A DNA stretch of 64,000 nucleotides, from NCBI RefSeq assembly GCF_016801865.2, contig NC_068937.1:123849225-123913224 (forward strand). The letters run 5' to 3'. Source of the DNA: Culex pipiens pallens (Eukaryota > Arthropoda > Insecta > Diptera > Culicidae). A program made the translations under genes and the position numbers. This document shows, in pieces, positions 1 to 10,074 of this stretch (positions are counted from its first letter, which is position 1; each line of letters begins with the position of its first letter). The notes beneath the pieces are model-generated. The model made no database searches and had not been told where the DNA came from. It saw only the letters and a program-made list of their open reading frames with translations.

Positions 1-80
1 GATTTTTTCAGCACGAGTCGTACATTTATCCAACGAGGTTCACCGAGTTGGATAAATACGAAGAGTGCTGAAAAAATCAA
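1..80. repeat. Hairpin repeat, copy 1
   Basis: An almost perfect 80-base hairpin. The outer 14 bp arms, GATTTTTTCAGCAC and its complement, are exact. An inner pair of arms reads ATTTATCCAAC/GTTGGATAAAT. The window edge cuts the repeat, so its outer limit is unknown. A second, diverged copy lies near 27.23-27.35 kb and also runs into the phrase 'gagttttgca.cgagtt', so this is a dispersed family. No coding content is seen. Confidence 0.7.
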
Positions 81-222
81 GTTTTGCAACGAGTTCCATA
101 CAACATTTTTTGCAATTCCGAAAAACACCCATTGAGTGAAATTTTATGCCAAATTTTCATGTATTTTGTCAATAAATCGTTTGAATCAAAAAAATGTTGA
201 AAAGTGTTACTTTTCGAAACAA

Positions 223-249
223 GTGCTGAAAAGTTCAACTTTTCAGCAC
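223..249. repeat. 27-base palindrome GTGCTGAAAAGTT/AACTTTTCAGCAC
   Basis: Two exact 13-base arms surround a single central base. The GTGCTGAAAA core is repeated just downstream (to about 300) and resembles the arms of the hairpin at 1-80, so the two probably belong to one repeat. The rest of 81-522 is AT-rich and shows no gene. Confidence 0.6.
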
Positions 250-522
250 CCATTTCAGTGCTGAAAAGTAGAAATTTTCAGCATTTATTTTGAAAAGTGT
301 TGCTATTCGATTCTGTTATTTTTGGTACAGAAAAGTAGGCTATTTCGTCGTTCAAGAATGACAGGAAAAGTAAGTAGTTTCACGACGGAATTGCAAAAAA
401 TGTATTTTTTGCTGCCATTTAAAACAAAAATGACGGTATTTTAACTGATCTTAGTGTACTTTTTTTTTTTTTTTAAAGATTCCGATAATGCAACCCGTTT
501 TCCGATTCAACATCATTCACTT

Positions 523-749
523 CACAGAAAAAAAATGATGGTAATATTCATCAGGAAATGGTGACAGATCTTGTGGCAAAAAAAAATGTGTAATATTACA
601 TCAGGAATTGGTGAATTTTCATCAGTTTCTGATGAATATTCATCAGGTTCACATTTTTACACATTTTTTGAGTAATATTACTCAAAAAATGAGTAATATT
701 CAACCTACCACATTTTCAACATTCCAAAATTCAACTTTTTTTTGCTGTG
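523..749. mobile_element. TA-type MITE, family CACAGAAAA (copy 1)
   Basis: A short non-coding element bounded by CACAGAAAAAAA at the left and its complement, TTTTTTTGCTGTG, at the right. Internally it carries repeated 'gatgaatattcatca' half-palindromes. Four related copies occur at 953-1170, ~37632-37868, 58875-59074 and 59690-59902. The family's terminal repeats and TA flanks point to a Tc1/mariner-like or related transposase as mobiliser (inference). Confidence 0.75.
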
Positions 750-952
750 TTTATATACAAAGACATTTAAAGAGTATTTAAATAATATTTTTTCAAAGTT
801 ATCATAAATATAGTTAACTAATCATTAAAACTTTGAATTCTTTGAACACTTCCCATTGTTAATAAATTCTACAACCTATCAATGCTTCAAAATAAGCCTC
901 GAGTTATTTTTTTGTTATTAATTAATATATGTAGATTTTTTACACAGAAAAA

Positions 953-1170
953 AAAATGATGGTAATATTCATCAGGAAATGGTGACAGATTTTGTGGCAA
1001 AATAAATGATAAATTTTACCCCAGAAAATGATGAATTTTCATCAGTTTTTGATGAATATTCATCAGGTTTACATTTTTACACATTTCTTATGTAATATTA
1101 CACAAATAAAGAGGTAATATTCAACCTAATAAATTTTCAACATTCCAAAATTCAACTTTTTTTTTCTGTG
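953..1170. mobile_element. TA-type MITE, family CACAGAAAA (copy 2)
   Basis: Same family as 523-749, with intact terminal inverted repeats (CACAGAAAAA...TTTTTCTGTG) directly flanked by TA on both sides (951-952 and 1171-1172). It lies about 200 bases from copy 1 in the same orientation. It has no ORF. Confidence 0.8.
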
Positions 1171-1172
1171 TA

Positions 1173-3851
1173 TTTATTTATCGAACCCAACATATGATTT
1201 CAAAATACGGCTTCAAAAATCTCAGTGTCGAATTTTGTTATCAATAACTATTTATATAACTACGTTGCCAATGAAAAGAATTAATGTGACTTCGACTTCT
1301 ACTTTTCACAATTCTAGCGAAACTGGCAGCTGGAGATTTATTGAATTAGACTCCGACTATTGCTCTATAAAAAAAACCCGGTAGCCTTGCATTCAGCAAA
1401 TGCTTGAAAAGTTATTAAAACATCTCTTAAATGACGTAAATATTTTTTTGAATATATCTTTCAGAACTTTGTATGAAACTATCCCCTTCTCCAAACCTCC
1501 CAAAATATTCCGTTTACTTTTGAAAGTCGTTTTTAACGTTTAACGTTTTTAGATATGTTTGTTTGTACCGGGCAGCAGTCAAATTGTCTAAGGAAATTGC
1601 CTACTGAATTGACCATTGTGGCACCCCCTAAAGCGTGGTACAGACCCGTTATGCTATGCTATGCTGTGCTATCTTTCAGAATTTTCTATGAAATCACTAT
1701 CAATCCAAATATTCACAAGGCGTATCTCAAAGTTAAAAAAAAATCGAAGACAGGATCAACTTTAGCGGGCATAAATCAACTGAAAATTAAATAAATTTTA
1801 ATTAGACCCATTTTCTTTGATCCTAGCGTCAAGACTATACTCTAAATCACTGCACCATTGATTTTGGTAGGCCGATATTGATTGATTTTGGTTATGCTGT
1901 TTCTGTAACATTGCTCTCCAACAAGAAAACATGAAATAATGCCTAAATCTAACGTCAATTCGTGTCTCTGACCCTCGAAGTTCATCCACAAGGTCGACCC
2001 GCAACTATTTGTCCAAAGAACGATCCCACCATTAATCGCTGTCATAATCACTCCTTCATACGGTTAACCTTCAAGTGAGCGGTGACTTTGCCAGCCGCAG
2101 AGAGAACATCCCCGTGGCGCAAAATGTCCAACGCTTTCTAGCGTTTGTAAAAGTTTGAAGTTGGATCCTGCAAATCACGGGGCGCGCCTTAAGCGATATC
2201 ACACCCAGCAGGGAGTTTTACCCGAATGAAAAGCAAAACCATCAACTATATAGTTTTACTGTTTTCAACTTACTTTTTTTTTGCTTGTTCTGGGACAGTA
2301 AAATATCCCGCTGTGCGGACCCTGTCTGGTGGGTGTCTCGAATCTACTTGCTTGAAACTTTATGTCTGAAAAGCGCTTTGGACAGGCAATTTTCAGCTGA
2401 CCTGCTGCGAGGGAAAACTGCGTGGGTGGTGTCTCCGAGTTGCGAAGGATCTTGGCCTCAGCAGGATTGAACGGCAGCTGGGCAAAGTTTAAAAATACAT
2501 TTTGACTGTTATTGGAATTTTCATCAATTTATGTTATCAACATCAAATTTCTCAAACATAGATTGATTTGTTAATTTTCCTTGAGGTTCACCCGTACTTA
2601 ACTTTGACACCGTTGTAATAAATCTCAATATCAACGGTTATGATTAAACGGTACACGCTCCGTGCTAATCGTTGCTACAAATTTCTCTCAGATTTCTATC
2701 TTCATGGGCAACTCGAACAACTCCGACCCAAAAGCTCGCCCGCAAAACGAAACCACTTTTGACAACCGATTCAATCAAATATCATGATTAAGAAGACGTC
2801 ATCTAAAGCTCAAGGTGCGAAATCCTTGGATCGAGCCACCCCTACAACAAGTTTGTTGCTGCTTTCCTCTAATCTCGTCATGATTTCCATTTGCCCTCCA
2901 GAAGGCGGTGAAGGTGGTGGTTGGGTGCGATGATTTTCCAAAAATCTAGGCTAAGGACACCGCCAGACGATGACGATGTCCCACCTCGTGGAGCTGCTTT
3001 ATTAGTGAGACTGCTGGGGGAGGGGGTGAACTTCAAATTTACGAACAGTATCGTGCGGTATCGCGTTCAAACTATCAACCAAAGCTCAAACAACAACAAC
3101 GGCGTCAAACGGCAGCGTGGGAGAAAGCAACAGCCCTACAGCTACCCCTGCCTGAGCATACACACTGCTGGAATTTCTCACCTTTGCACCTGGGGAGAGC
3201 CTTCCCAGCTCCGAAAGCCCATCAGAAATTCCAAATTTGTTACAACACGGAAAGATCGGTATCAGCACGGAAAGCATACTGTTTGATGATTTGCTTCAAA
3301 AAAATGTAGGAAATAAAAAATAAAAAAACGCAAGCAATTACAGAAAGATAACGGTATTACGTTCAAGGATCACTAACAAAAACGATTATCTAATCGGTGT
3401 CGTGAAGAAGGTAAACATTTGAGTCTCTTATCTCATTTTGAAATACATCTTATTTTGGGAGAAATAAAACAAAATTTAGTGTTTTGACCCGCAGTTTAAA
3501 AACCCCAACGAATTTCTAAATTAATAAATTTGCATGCAAAGAAAAATCGCAAAAAAAAACTGCAGAAATATCTAGCGATGTGATATTTTGCACGGATACG
3601 TGTCCAACATTTTTTATACAAAATACAAAATTTTTCGAAAAACAACGTAGGGGAAAGTGGGGCAAGACGACCATATGGAGCAAAAGGAACAATCACTCGT
3701 ATACGCTCTTTATTCTTACAGTTTTGATATTTCCAGTATGATGAATTTAGCATTGCTAGTAGCAATGCAATTAGTTGATTGCCACATAACCGCCGTAACG
3801 ACGTAAACACCACGGGATTGAATGGTGTTTGTTCAAATCCTTTTTTTTATT
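1173..3851. other. Mostly single-copy sequence, no confident gene
   Basis: AT-rich to about 2050, then more balanced composition to about 3300. Several unconvincing ORFs of 60-120 codons overlap on both strands, including 2921-3286 plus. A 27-codon ORF at 2704-2787 begins MGNSNN, and an acceptor-like 'ttctctcag' precedes it. Two overlapping minus ORFs lie at 1798-2051. None has a recognisable domain. Around 3640-3780 is a fragment with 'ggggcaagacga', also echoed near 4950. Confidence 0.4.
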
Positions 3852-4575
3852 TAAAAAAAACGTTACTTAATCCACCTTTAGGTGGTTGGTGCCTTCCTCG
3901 CATATTTTATCAAAATATCTGAGATCCGGCCTCAAAAAAAGTTTATTAAAAACACTAAAGTACTTATAACTTTTGATAGGGTTGTCAGATCTTCAATCTT
4001 TTGGGCTTGTTGGAAAGGTCTTTTGATTACCTATCCAACGATGGATCGCATGATAGATCCGGACAACTTTTTCATCCAAATATTTGAGATCCGGCCTAAA
4101 AAAATGTATAAATAACACTTAAGTGCTCATAACTTTTGATGGGGTTGTCAGATCTTCAATCTTTTGAACGCGTTGGAAAGGTCTTTCAAATACCTTTCTA
4201 ACAATATATAGCATGACGGGTTTTCTTACAAAAACCACCCTTTTATAATATTTCAAACTCTAGCCAAATCGTTTTTTTAGCATAACTTTTGAAGTACTTT
4301 TCTAAACTTCATAATATTAACTAGGGTCTTGTGGGACCCCAAGACGAATCGAATAAGACCAAAACGGTCCAAATCGGTCCAGCCAGTCCGGTGATATTCG
4401 CGTGCATATTTTTCGTTGCACGGACTCACATCCAGACACACGCACAGACATTTGTTCAGAATTTGATTCTGAGTCGATAGGTATACGTGAAGGTGGGTCT
4501 ACGAGGTCAAATAAAGAAGTTCATTTTTCGAGTGATTTTATAGCCTTTCCTCATTGAGGTGAGGAAGGCAAAACA
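3852..4575. mobile_element. MITE-like repeat, family T (copy 1)
   Basis: It begins with 'cgttacttaatccacc' and 'ggttggtgccttcctc' and ends with 'gtgaggaaggcaaaa', giving inverted terminal motifs around GCCTTCCTC/GAGGAAGGC. Internally it repeats a module of the type 'cataacttttgatagggttg' at least twice. Related copies or pieces lie at 13903-15160, 31878-33668, 41620-42015 and 49964-50500. No ORF of significance. Confidence 0.6.
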
Positions 4576-5003
4576 GTGGGAAAGCAAAAATAAGACTCAG
4601 GGTTCGTTTTCAAGTTGAAGTTCAACCAATTTTTTTCCCAATGCCATTTTTCCTAGATCAGTATTGTCCCTACCAGATTTGCATCTATTATAAAGTACCG
4701 TAATCTGGGGTGAATCGGGACTACAGTCTGAATAGGGACAGCAGTTTTTAGTGATATTATGAAAATTTACCATATATTTTCTAAATAATTATTTTTTATC
4801 ACAAAAAAACGACCAATTTATTCATAAAATATTATTATTATTTCATCCAAAAATAAAATAAACGATTCAAATGCATTCTAATCTGATGTGCCAGAGTGAT
4901 CACAGTTCAATTGTTAGCAAATTATCATGCTGTTTCATGCATTGTTCCTCTTGCCCCACAAGTTGTTCGGCTTGCCCCACTAGTTGAATAGAACGTACTA
5001 AGT

Positions 5004-5078
5004 CTTGTTGTATCTAAGTCTTAGTATCCGTTGTATCTAAGTCTTTGTATCCTTGTTGTATCTAAGTCTTAGTATCCG
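5004..5078. repeat. Tandem repeat, three ~25-base units
   Basis: Three head-to-tail units of 'ttgtatctaagtcttagtat' type. The middle unit is slightly shorter and diverged. The surrounding 4576-6291 is AT-rich with scattered 'cttgccccac' motifs and no gene that I can support. Confidence 0.7.
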
Positions 5079-6291
5079 ACAGATTTTTTAATTTTTTATG
5101 GGTTTTAACGAGCCTTTCCTTAAATTATTACACTTGCCCCTATTTGAAAAAAAAATCTTTTCCAAACAAAAAAAAAAGACATTACAAAATATAGCAGGAA
5201 ACTATCTACTCTCAAGGCCATTGCTAATATTTTTAAAAGTTTATGTCATCTCCCTTCATCCAAAAGTCATAAATCGGGGGCTAAAAAAAAATATTTCAAA
5301 AGACTTCAATTTTTTCAAAGAAAAATATGTCGGTAACTGAAAACAATTTGAAATGCATTTCTCACTTTAATGCTTATATTTAGCTAGATCGAACTTGTTA
5401 GAAAATATAAAGAATTTCGGAGAAATTCCAATGTACAGTATTGCAATAAGTTTTTTTGTTGCAAAATTCTTCAATTCTTAGTTAACTAGAAAACTAATGA
5501 TTGCAAATCAAATGTACCCGTGCCAAATTTATGTAAAAACCTGTAATTTCTTACTTCAACACAACATGATTGTTCTATACACTTATAAAAAGATTTTAAC
5601 TTATTTTTTTTGCTGCCAAGATATAATCCTTTTTCATCAATGGGAAAAGATGATTTTTTGGATTATTGGAGAAAGCTTAGCAAATATCCGTTCAATCTTC
5701 AATGATGAAAAATGAAAATATCGTGAAATTTTTTGAGCTTTCGAATAAAACTATTTTTTTAATGTTACAAACCACATTTATTTTTGACTTGCCGAAATTG
5801 GATGCAAACTTGTATGGAGAGACTAATGATAAAAATGTACTACTTTGGTCATAGCAAAAGTACAAACAAAGTTTCATCCAAATAAAAAAGTACATTAAAA
5901 ATACCAATAATCGTTGTCCAAAGTCTCAGAGAATTTCTCTATTGAAATTTTAACTACACTCATCAAACAGCTTCAGAATACGAAAAAAAATCGACAGTCT
6001 TAAAAACTACAGAAACCTTTTAACACACAAACGTCCAAACTTACAAAAAAAGTTGAAGCAATCGATGAAATATTCAAAATTTATCAGTTAAAAAATAATA
6101 TCAACATAACTTTGTAAAAATGTTACAAAGTGCAACGGAAATGCAACCAAAGCTCCGTTGTTTCCAAATTTAATAAATCAAATCAACAATAATTTGAGTA
6201 CAAAATTAAAAGTTGTTTGCTTTTTATGATCAAACATAATAATGCTAGTTTGATAAAACATTTTCTAAATTTTCTATGCATACCAAACCAA

Positions 6292-7192
6292 TTTGTACAT
6301 CCTGACTGCAAATAGAAATTTTGCTGAAATTCCCAGAAACAGAAATTGATGCAAAAGTTCGCATTATTCTTTAGTTGGGTAGTTAGTAGGATGTAACAAA
6401 AATGACTTTTTGGCGGGCATTCAGGGGTTTGTTCCGGTGGCCATACTGATCCCAAATCCCAAATATGAGCTTGATTGGACGTAACAGGAGCTGGCGCTCC
6501 GCCCTTCAATTTTAAATGGGATTTAACCCGTAAAAAAAGATTTTTTCAAAAATGTCAATTTTTGAGGCATTTTGGCCACTGAAGCGTTTACCAAAAACAT
6601 CACTGGCATGTAGGCCAGATCCTTGCGCATCTTTTGGTATATATAACATTGAAGTTTGGAGCACCCTGAAGCTCGGTACAGACCTTCAAAGTTTGGCATT
6701 TTTTCGAAAAATCGGTCCCAGCAAAATCAAATGGCGTCTCGGGCGTCGCGAGACGCGACGCATATCTTTTTTGCCGGGGCCGGTTTTTCGAAAAAATGCC
6801 AAACTTTGAAGGTCTGTACCGAGCTCCAGGGAAAAAAGATGCGCAAGGATCTGGCCTACATGCCAGTGATGTTTTTGGCAAACGCTTCAGTGGCCAAAAT
6901 GCCTCAAAAATTGACATTTTCGAAAAAATCTTTTTTTACGGGTTAAATCCCATTTAAAATTGAAGGGCGGAGCGCCAGCTCCTGTTACGTCCAATCGAGC
7001 TCATATTTGGGATTTGGGCTCAGTATGCCCACCGGAACAAACCCCTGAATGCCCGCCAAAAAGTCATTTTTGTTACACTCTAATATTTAACTTTTTTTTT
7101 GTACAATCTTGACTGCAAATAGAAATTTTGCTGAAATTCCCAGAAACAGAAATTGAGCCAAAAGTTCGCATTATTTTTTAGTTGGGTATAGT
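6292..7192. repeat. 0.7 kb palindrome bounded by ~95-base direct repeats
   Basis: The inverted repeat runs 6393-7076. Its outer arms are GTAACAAAAATGACTTTTTG and the complement, and the centre is a GC-rich 'gcgtctcg...cgagacgc' hairpin near 6742. Both strands translate to nearly the same peptide because of the symmetry, so the ORFs inside are not genes. Just outside lie two direct repeats (6292-6390 and 7098-7192, offset 807) sharing the phrase 'tgactgcaaatagaaatttt'. The left arm carries a ~30-base insertion near 6635. Confidence 0.75.
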
Positions 7193-7273
7193 TAGTTAGT
7201 TCTTAACTTTCAACTTTGGTTTGTTCAATAACAAATATGACGCACAATTTTTAGATTTTTTTTTTAATTTCAG

Positions 7274-7411
7274 ATCTTCCGTGTCGAAAACCTCAACCAA
7301 CGCAGCCTGGCCGAGTCGAGGAAAGGAACTCTAGGTGAGGAACACGTATCGCTTTCTCCTCACAACCCTGTTGGTGGTGAACCTGTGGACTCTCGCAATG
7401 CTCCGGTATGA
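7274..7411 (+). CDS. Candidate exon of an unidentified host gene
   Basis: A strong acceptor (a T-rich tract ending aatttcag at 7273) opens straight into 45 GC3-rich codons that end at TGA (7409-7411). The peptide starts IFRVENLNQRSLAES and ends DSRNAPV. A good donor (CTAG|GTGAGG) lies inside at 7334/7335, so this may instead be a 61-nt internal exon, with the longer form a read-through end. I do not recognise the protein. The acceptor and codon bias are what is seen; that the exon is real is inference. The flanks are single copy rather than repeat. Confidence 0.4.
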   Translation: MFRVENLNQRSLAESRKGTLGEEHVSLSPHNPVGGEPVDSRNAPV

Positions 7412-7531
7412 CCGGAGCAGTTCTGGGGTTCTATGCAAGAGGCCAGGTTGTTGATGTTGGCTTGATGGTTATCGCACGAAAGCCGGACTTTTTTGACGCG
7501 GTGGAGGTCACCAGCGCCATTAAGGGGGGGC

Positions 7532-7545
7532 GAGAGAGAGAGAGC
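7532..7545. repeat. (GA)n microsatellite
   Basis: A run of seven GA dinucleotides directly after a poly-G tract. The remainder of 7412-8430 is single-copy DNA without a supported gene. It also includes a short (GAC)n run at 8177-8193 inside a 62-codon ORF that I do not consider coding. Confidence 0.8.
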
Positions 7546-8430
7546 GGGTTTGCCCTCTGACCCTGGATCTGCGCTGCTGATAACACGAAATCATTAGTTA
7601 TAGAGGGGGCTAAACCAGCTTTCACTCAAAGTCAAGAGTCCCAATCTGGGTCATCTGTGATTTCTTGGACAGGAGGGGGAGGGGTTGGGCAGTAGTCTAG
7701 GAAGGAAGCTTCGACCTCATGAATATTCACAGCTGATGGGATTCGGTTGAAGGCGAACGGGGCATACACGTGTGCAGTTGATACTGGAGTAGCTGTACGA
7801 CGGGGGTCTTAAATTAGATGATTTTGGGCTGGACTGGGTACCGATTTGTCCTGATGGAGATCGATTTAAGCTCGCACGTGTCATTTTTTGTTTTGATCCA
7901 ATTTCAAGGTCGCTGATGATTTGCTAGAATTTTCACCTGAATAAATGTTCGATTGTCACGCTAGCCTCATCTTAAAATTTACATGAATTAGAATTAGAAA
8001 AGATCAACTCAACTGAATGGATTTCACCATTCGTCAACGACTGCCACGTGGAGCCGCCAGATCTCATTAATGGGTCCGTTCGTCCATTCAGGGCCAGTGG
8101 TTTACTCGTGCGCGCCACGGAACCGCAGCAGCGTAAAACCCGAGTTCATGCGATGACCCTGAAGACTTCGTACGAAGACGACGACGACGACGAATCACCT
8201 GCCGGCCACGAGAGGGTGCGCGTTCGCTCACGTTAATAAATAAAAATGCAATTATCCTTGAACTGATACAGAGAATGCTCGCCATTTGGGGTGATTTTTT
8301 CTGTGTTTTTTTACAGAAGAGCTCCAGTTTGTACGGCAAGCGTTGCAAAAGTTACACCATAGAGATTGCATACTTTAGGGCGTTTATGACGTTCATCTCT
8401 ATTACGGACTTCACCACATAAGTAGACCTT

Positions 8431-8518
8431 TATAAAACAAACCTCAAGTTGAAGTGTTTGTGAAAAGTGGTTTTAAGTGAAGTTTATGGCTGGTTAGTTT
8501 GCTGAAAAATAATCAAAG
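8431..8518 (+). promoter_or_regulatory. Possible TATA promoter and untranslated leader exon
   Basis: TATAAAA at 8431-8437 is followed about 30 bases later by plausible start-site sequence, and the stretch ends at a strong donor, AAG|GTAAGT (8518/8519). No coding frame is evident, so it would be an untranslated first exon. The nearest downstream ATG with good context is at 9153. This is an inference from motif spacing alone. Confidence 0.25.
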
Positions 8519-9152
8519 GTAAGTGTTTGGTACTAGGTGAGTTCTGTCAATTCTGTCAACCACTTAACATCTGTCAAAGTGTCAATCTCTGCTGAGAAAA
8601 CCATGCTTTTCAGTCCACACTTCACGTGGGTCGGCTGGTCTATGTCGGCAAGTTATGAAAAACTGACCACCTCCGAGTCCTGCGTTGTTCGAGGTGGTCG
8701 AAGTCGTGACTTCCCCCCTTGTGGATGGGATGGTGGAAGAGGTGGCACCCAAGATTGTTTCCTTTTGGCGTTGTTCCTCTTGGGTTCGGCTCTTGAAGGT
8801 GAGTGAAGTGGCCACACTTTGGGACACGCGACCCCTTGTGGGGCCACAACACTCCCAGAAGGGATTAATTTAGTACGAGCCGGGCCCGCAGTAGTGACTG
8901 GTCACTTGGCGCGTTCGGAGTGGTTTTTCCGAGGTGCCCGTCGCGATGTGTGAGTGTTTTTCGTCGCTTTGAGATGACTTTGGGTGGATTAAGGGTGTTG
9001 GATGGCCCGTTGGATACGTAATTGTTGGATTGTTAAAAAATACAGTAAAAGTGAAAACAAACTGTGCGTAGTGGAAATAGTGTGAATTTATTGGTTAGTT
9101 AAGAACTAACTATTTAAGATATCACAAATTTGTGGCATATCAACAAGTCAAG

Positions 9153-9420
9153 ATGTTTAGCAGTCCCAGAAGGATGTACAAAGTGAGTATTTTACAAATA
9201 TTATTTAAATGATGACAAAAGGTTGCAGAGCAAGAAACATCACAAATTCAACTCCTTTTCAGTAAGAAACTTCTCAAGAGTTCGTAAACTTTACGATATC
9301 ATTAACAAATTCTTGAAATTCATCAAACCTGACATAAATTTCCATCGTGATGATCTGTTGATTATCACTCTCTTAGCAAACACGCCATATGAAGGTTTAT
9401 GGAGCCGCTCGATTCTTTAA
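9153..9420 (+). CDS. Candidate small two-exon gene, unknown function
   Basis: The ATG at 9153 (context caagATG) begins a 10-codon exon ending AAA|GTGAGT (9182/9183). A 46-nt intron ends gttgcag at 9228, and the second exon (9229-9420) continues in the same phase for 63 codons to TAA. The peptide is basic (starts MFSSPRRMYK; second exon starts SKKHHKFNSF) with no domain I recognise. The intron is very short for a mosquito, which weakens the case. It could be a retroelement leader or chance. The TATA motif and leader at 8431-8518 lie upstream on the same strand. Confidence 0.25.
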
Positions 9421-10074
9421 AAATCCTAAAAGTATCAGATTCCATGAAGCAACTCGTGTTTCTACTTAAGCAATCCTTAATTGAACAGTTTACGCACCAT
9501 GAAGTCACGCTTATGCTTCGTTGAGCTGCAATCGTACGGTGTTTTGAGAATTCAATTTTACGAAATTGAAGCTTTGTGCGTCTTGCTACCGTAGAGCGAA
9601 AAAAAGGCACCACCGTAGGTCGAAAATAGGAACACCTCCTTTTTTCCACGTGAAGCACGACTTCTTTGCGTTGGCATGCCGCTCTGGAAATGAAGCAATA
9701 AAACAAGCTTTTTTAACAACATCTCACGCACGAGTGGCAGAAAAGTCAGTGTCGATTGCACGGTTTGTGACGGGTGTAAAAAAAAACAAGCGACAATCGC
9801 TCACACACGACGGTAACGATGGGTGATGATAATGATTTGGAGCGTCTCGCGTCGAGCAAACGAAATGAACGAGGATGCGCTCGTTTTTTTGTTAAATACG
9901 CAAAAGGGTGGTAAACACACGTAAACTTGGGCTTGATAACGTGCAAAAAAAGAGGGTGGAAAGGGATGTAATTTTATATCGCACGCACTCACACGCGATA
10001 TGACAAAGCACTGTTGAGATTTTTACGACTGTTTTTAGAGCGCAAGGTCGAGTGAATTGAGTTTTGAAAGTGAT

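Noticed and set aside
6552..6917. Overlapping 85-105-codon ORFs sharing the same N-terminal peptide on both strands
   Set aside because: Produced by palindrome symmetry. There is no independent support for coding.
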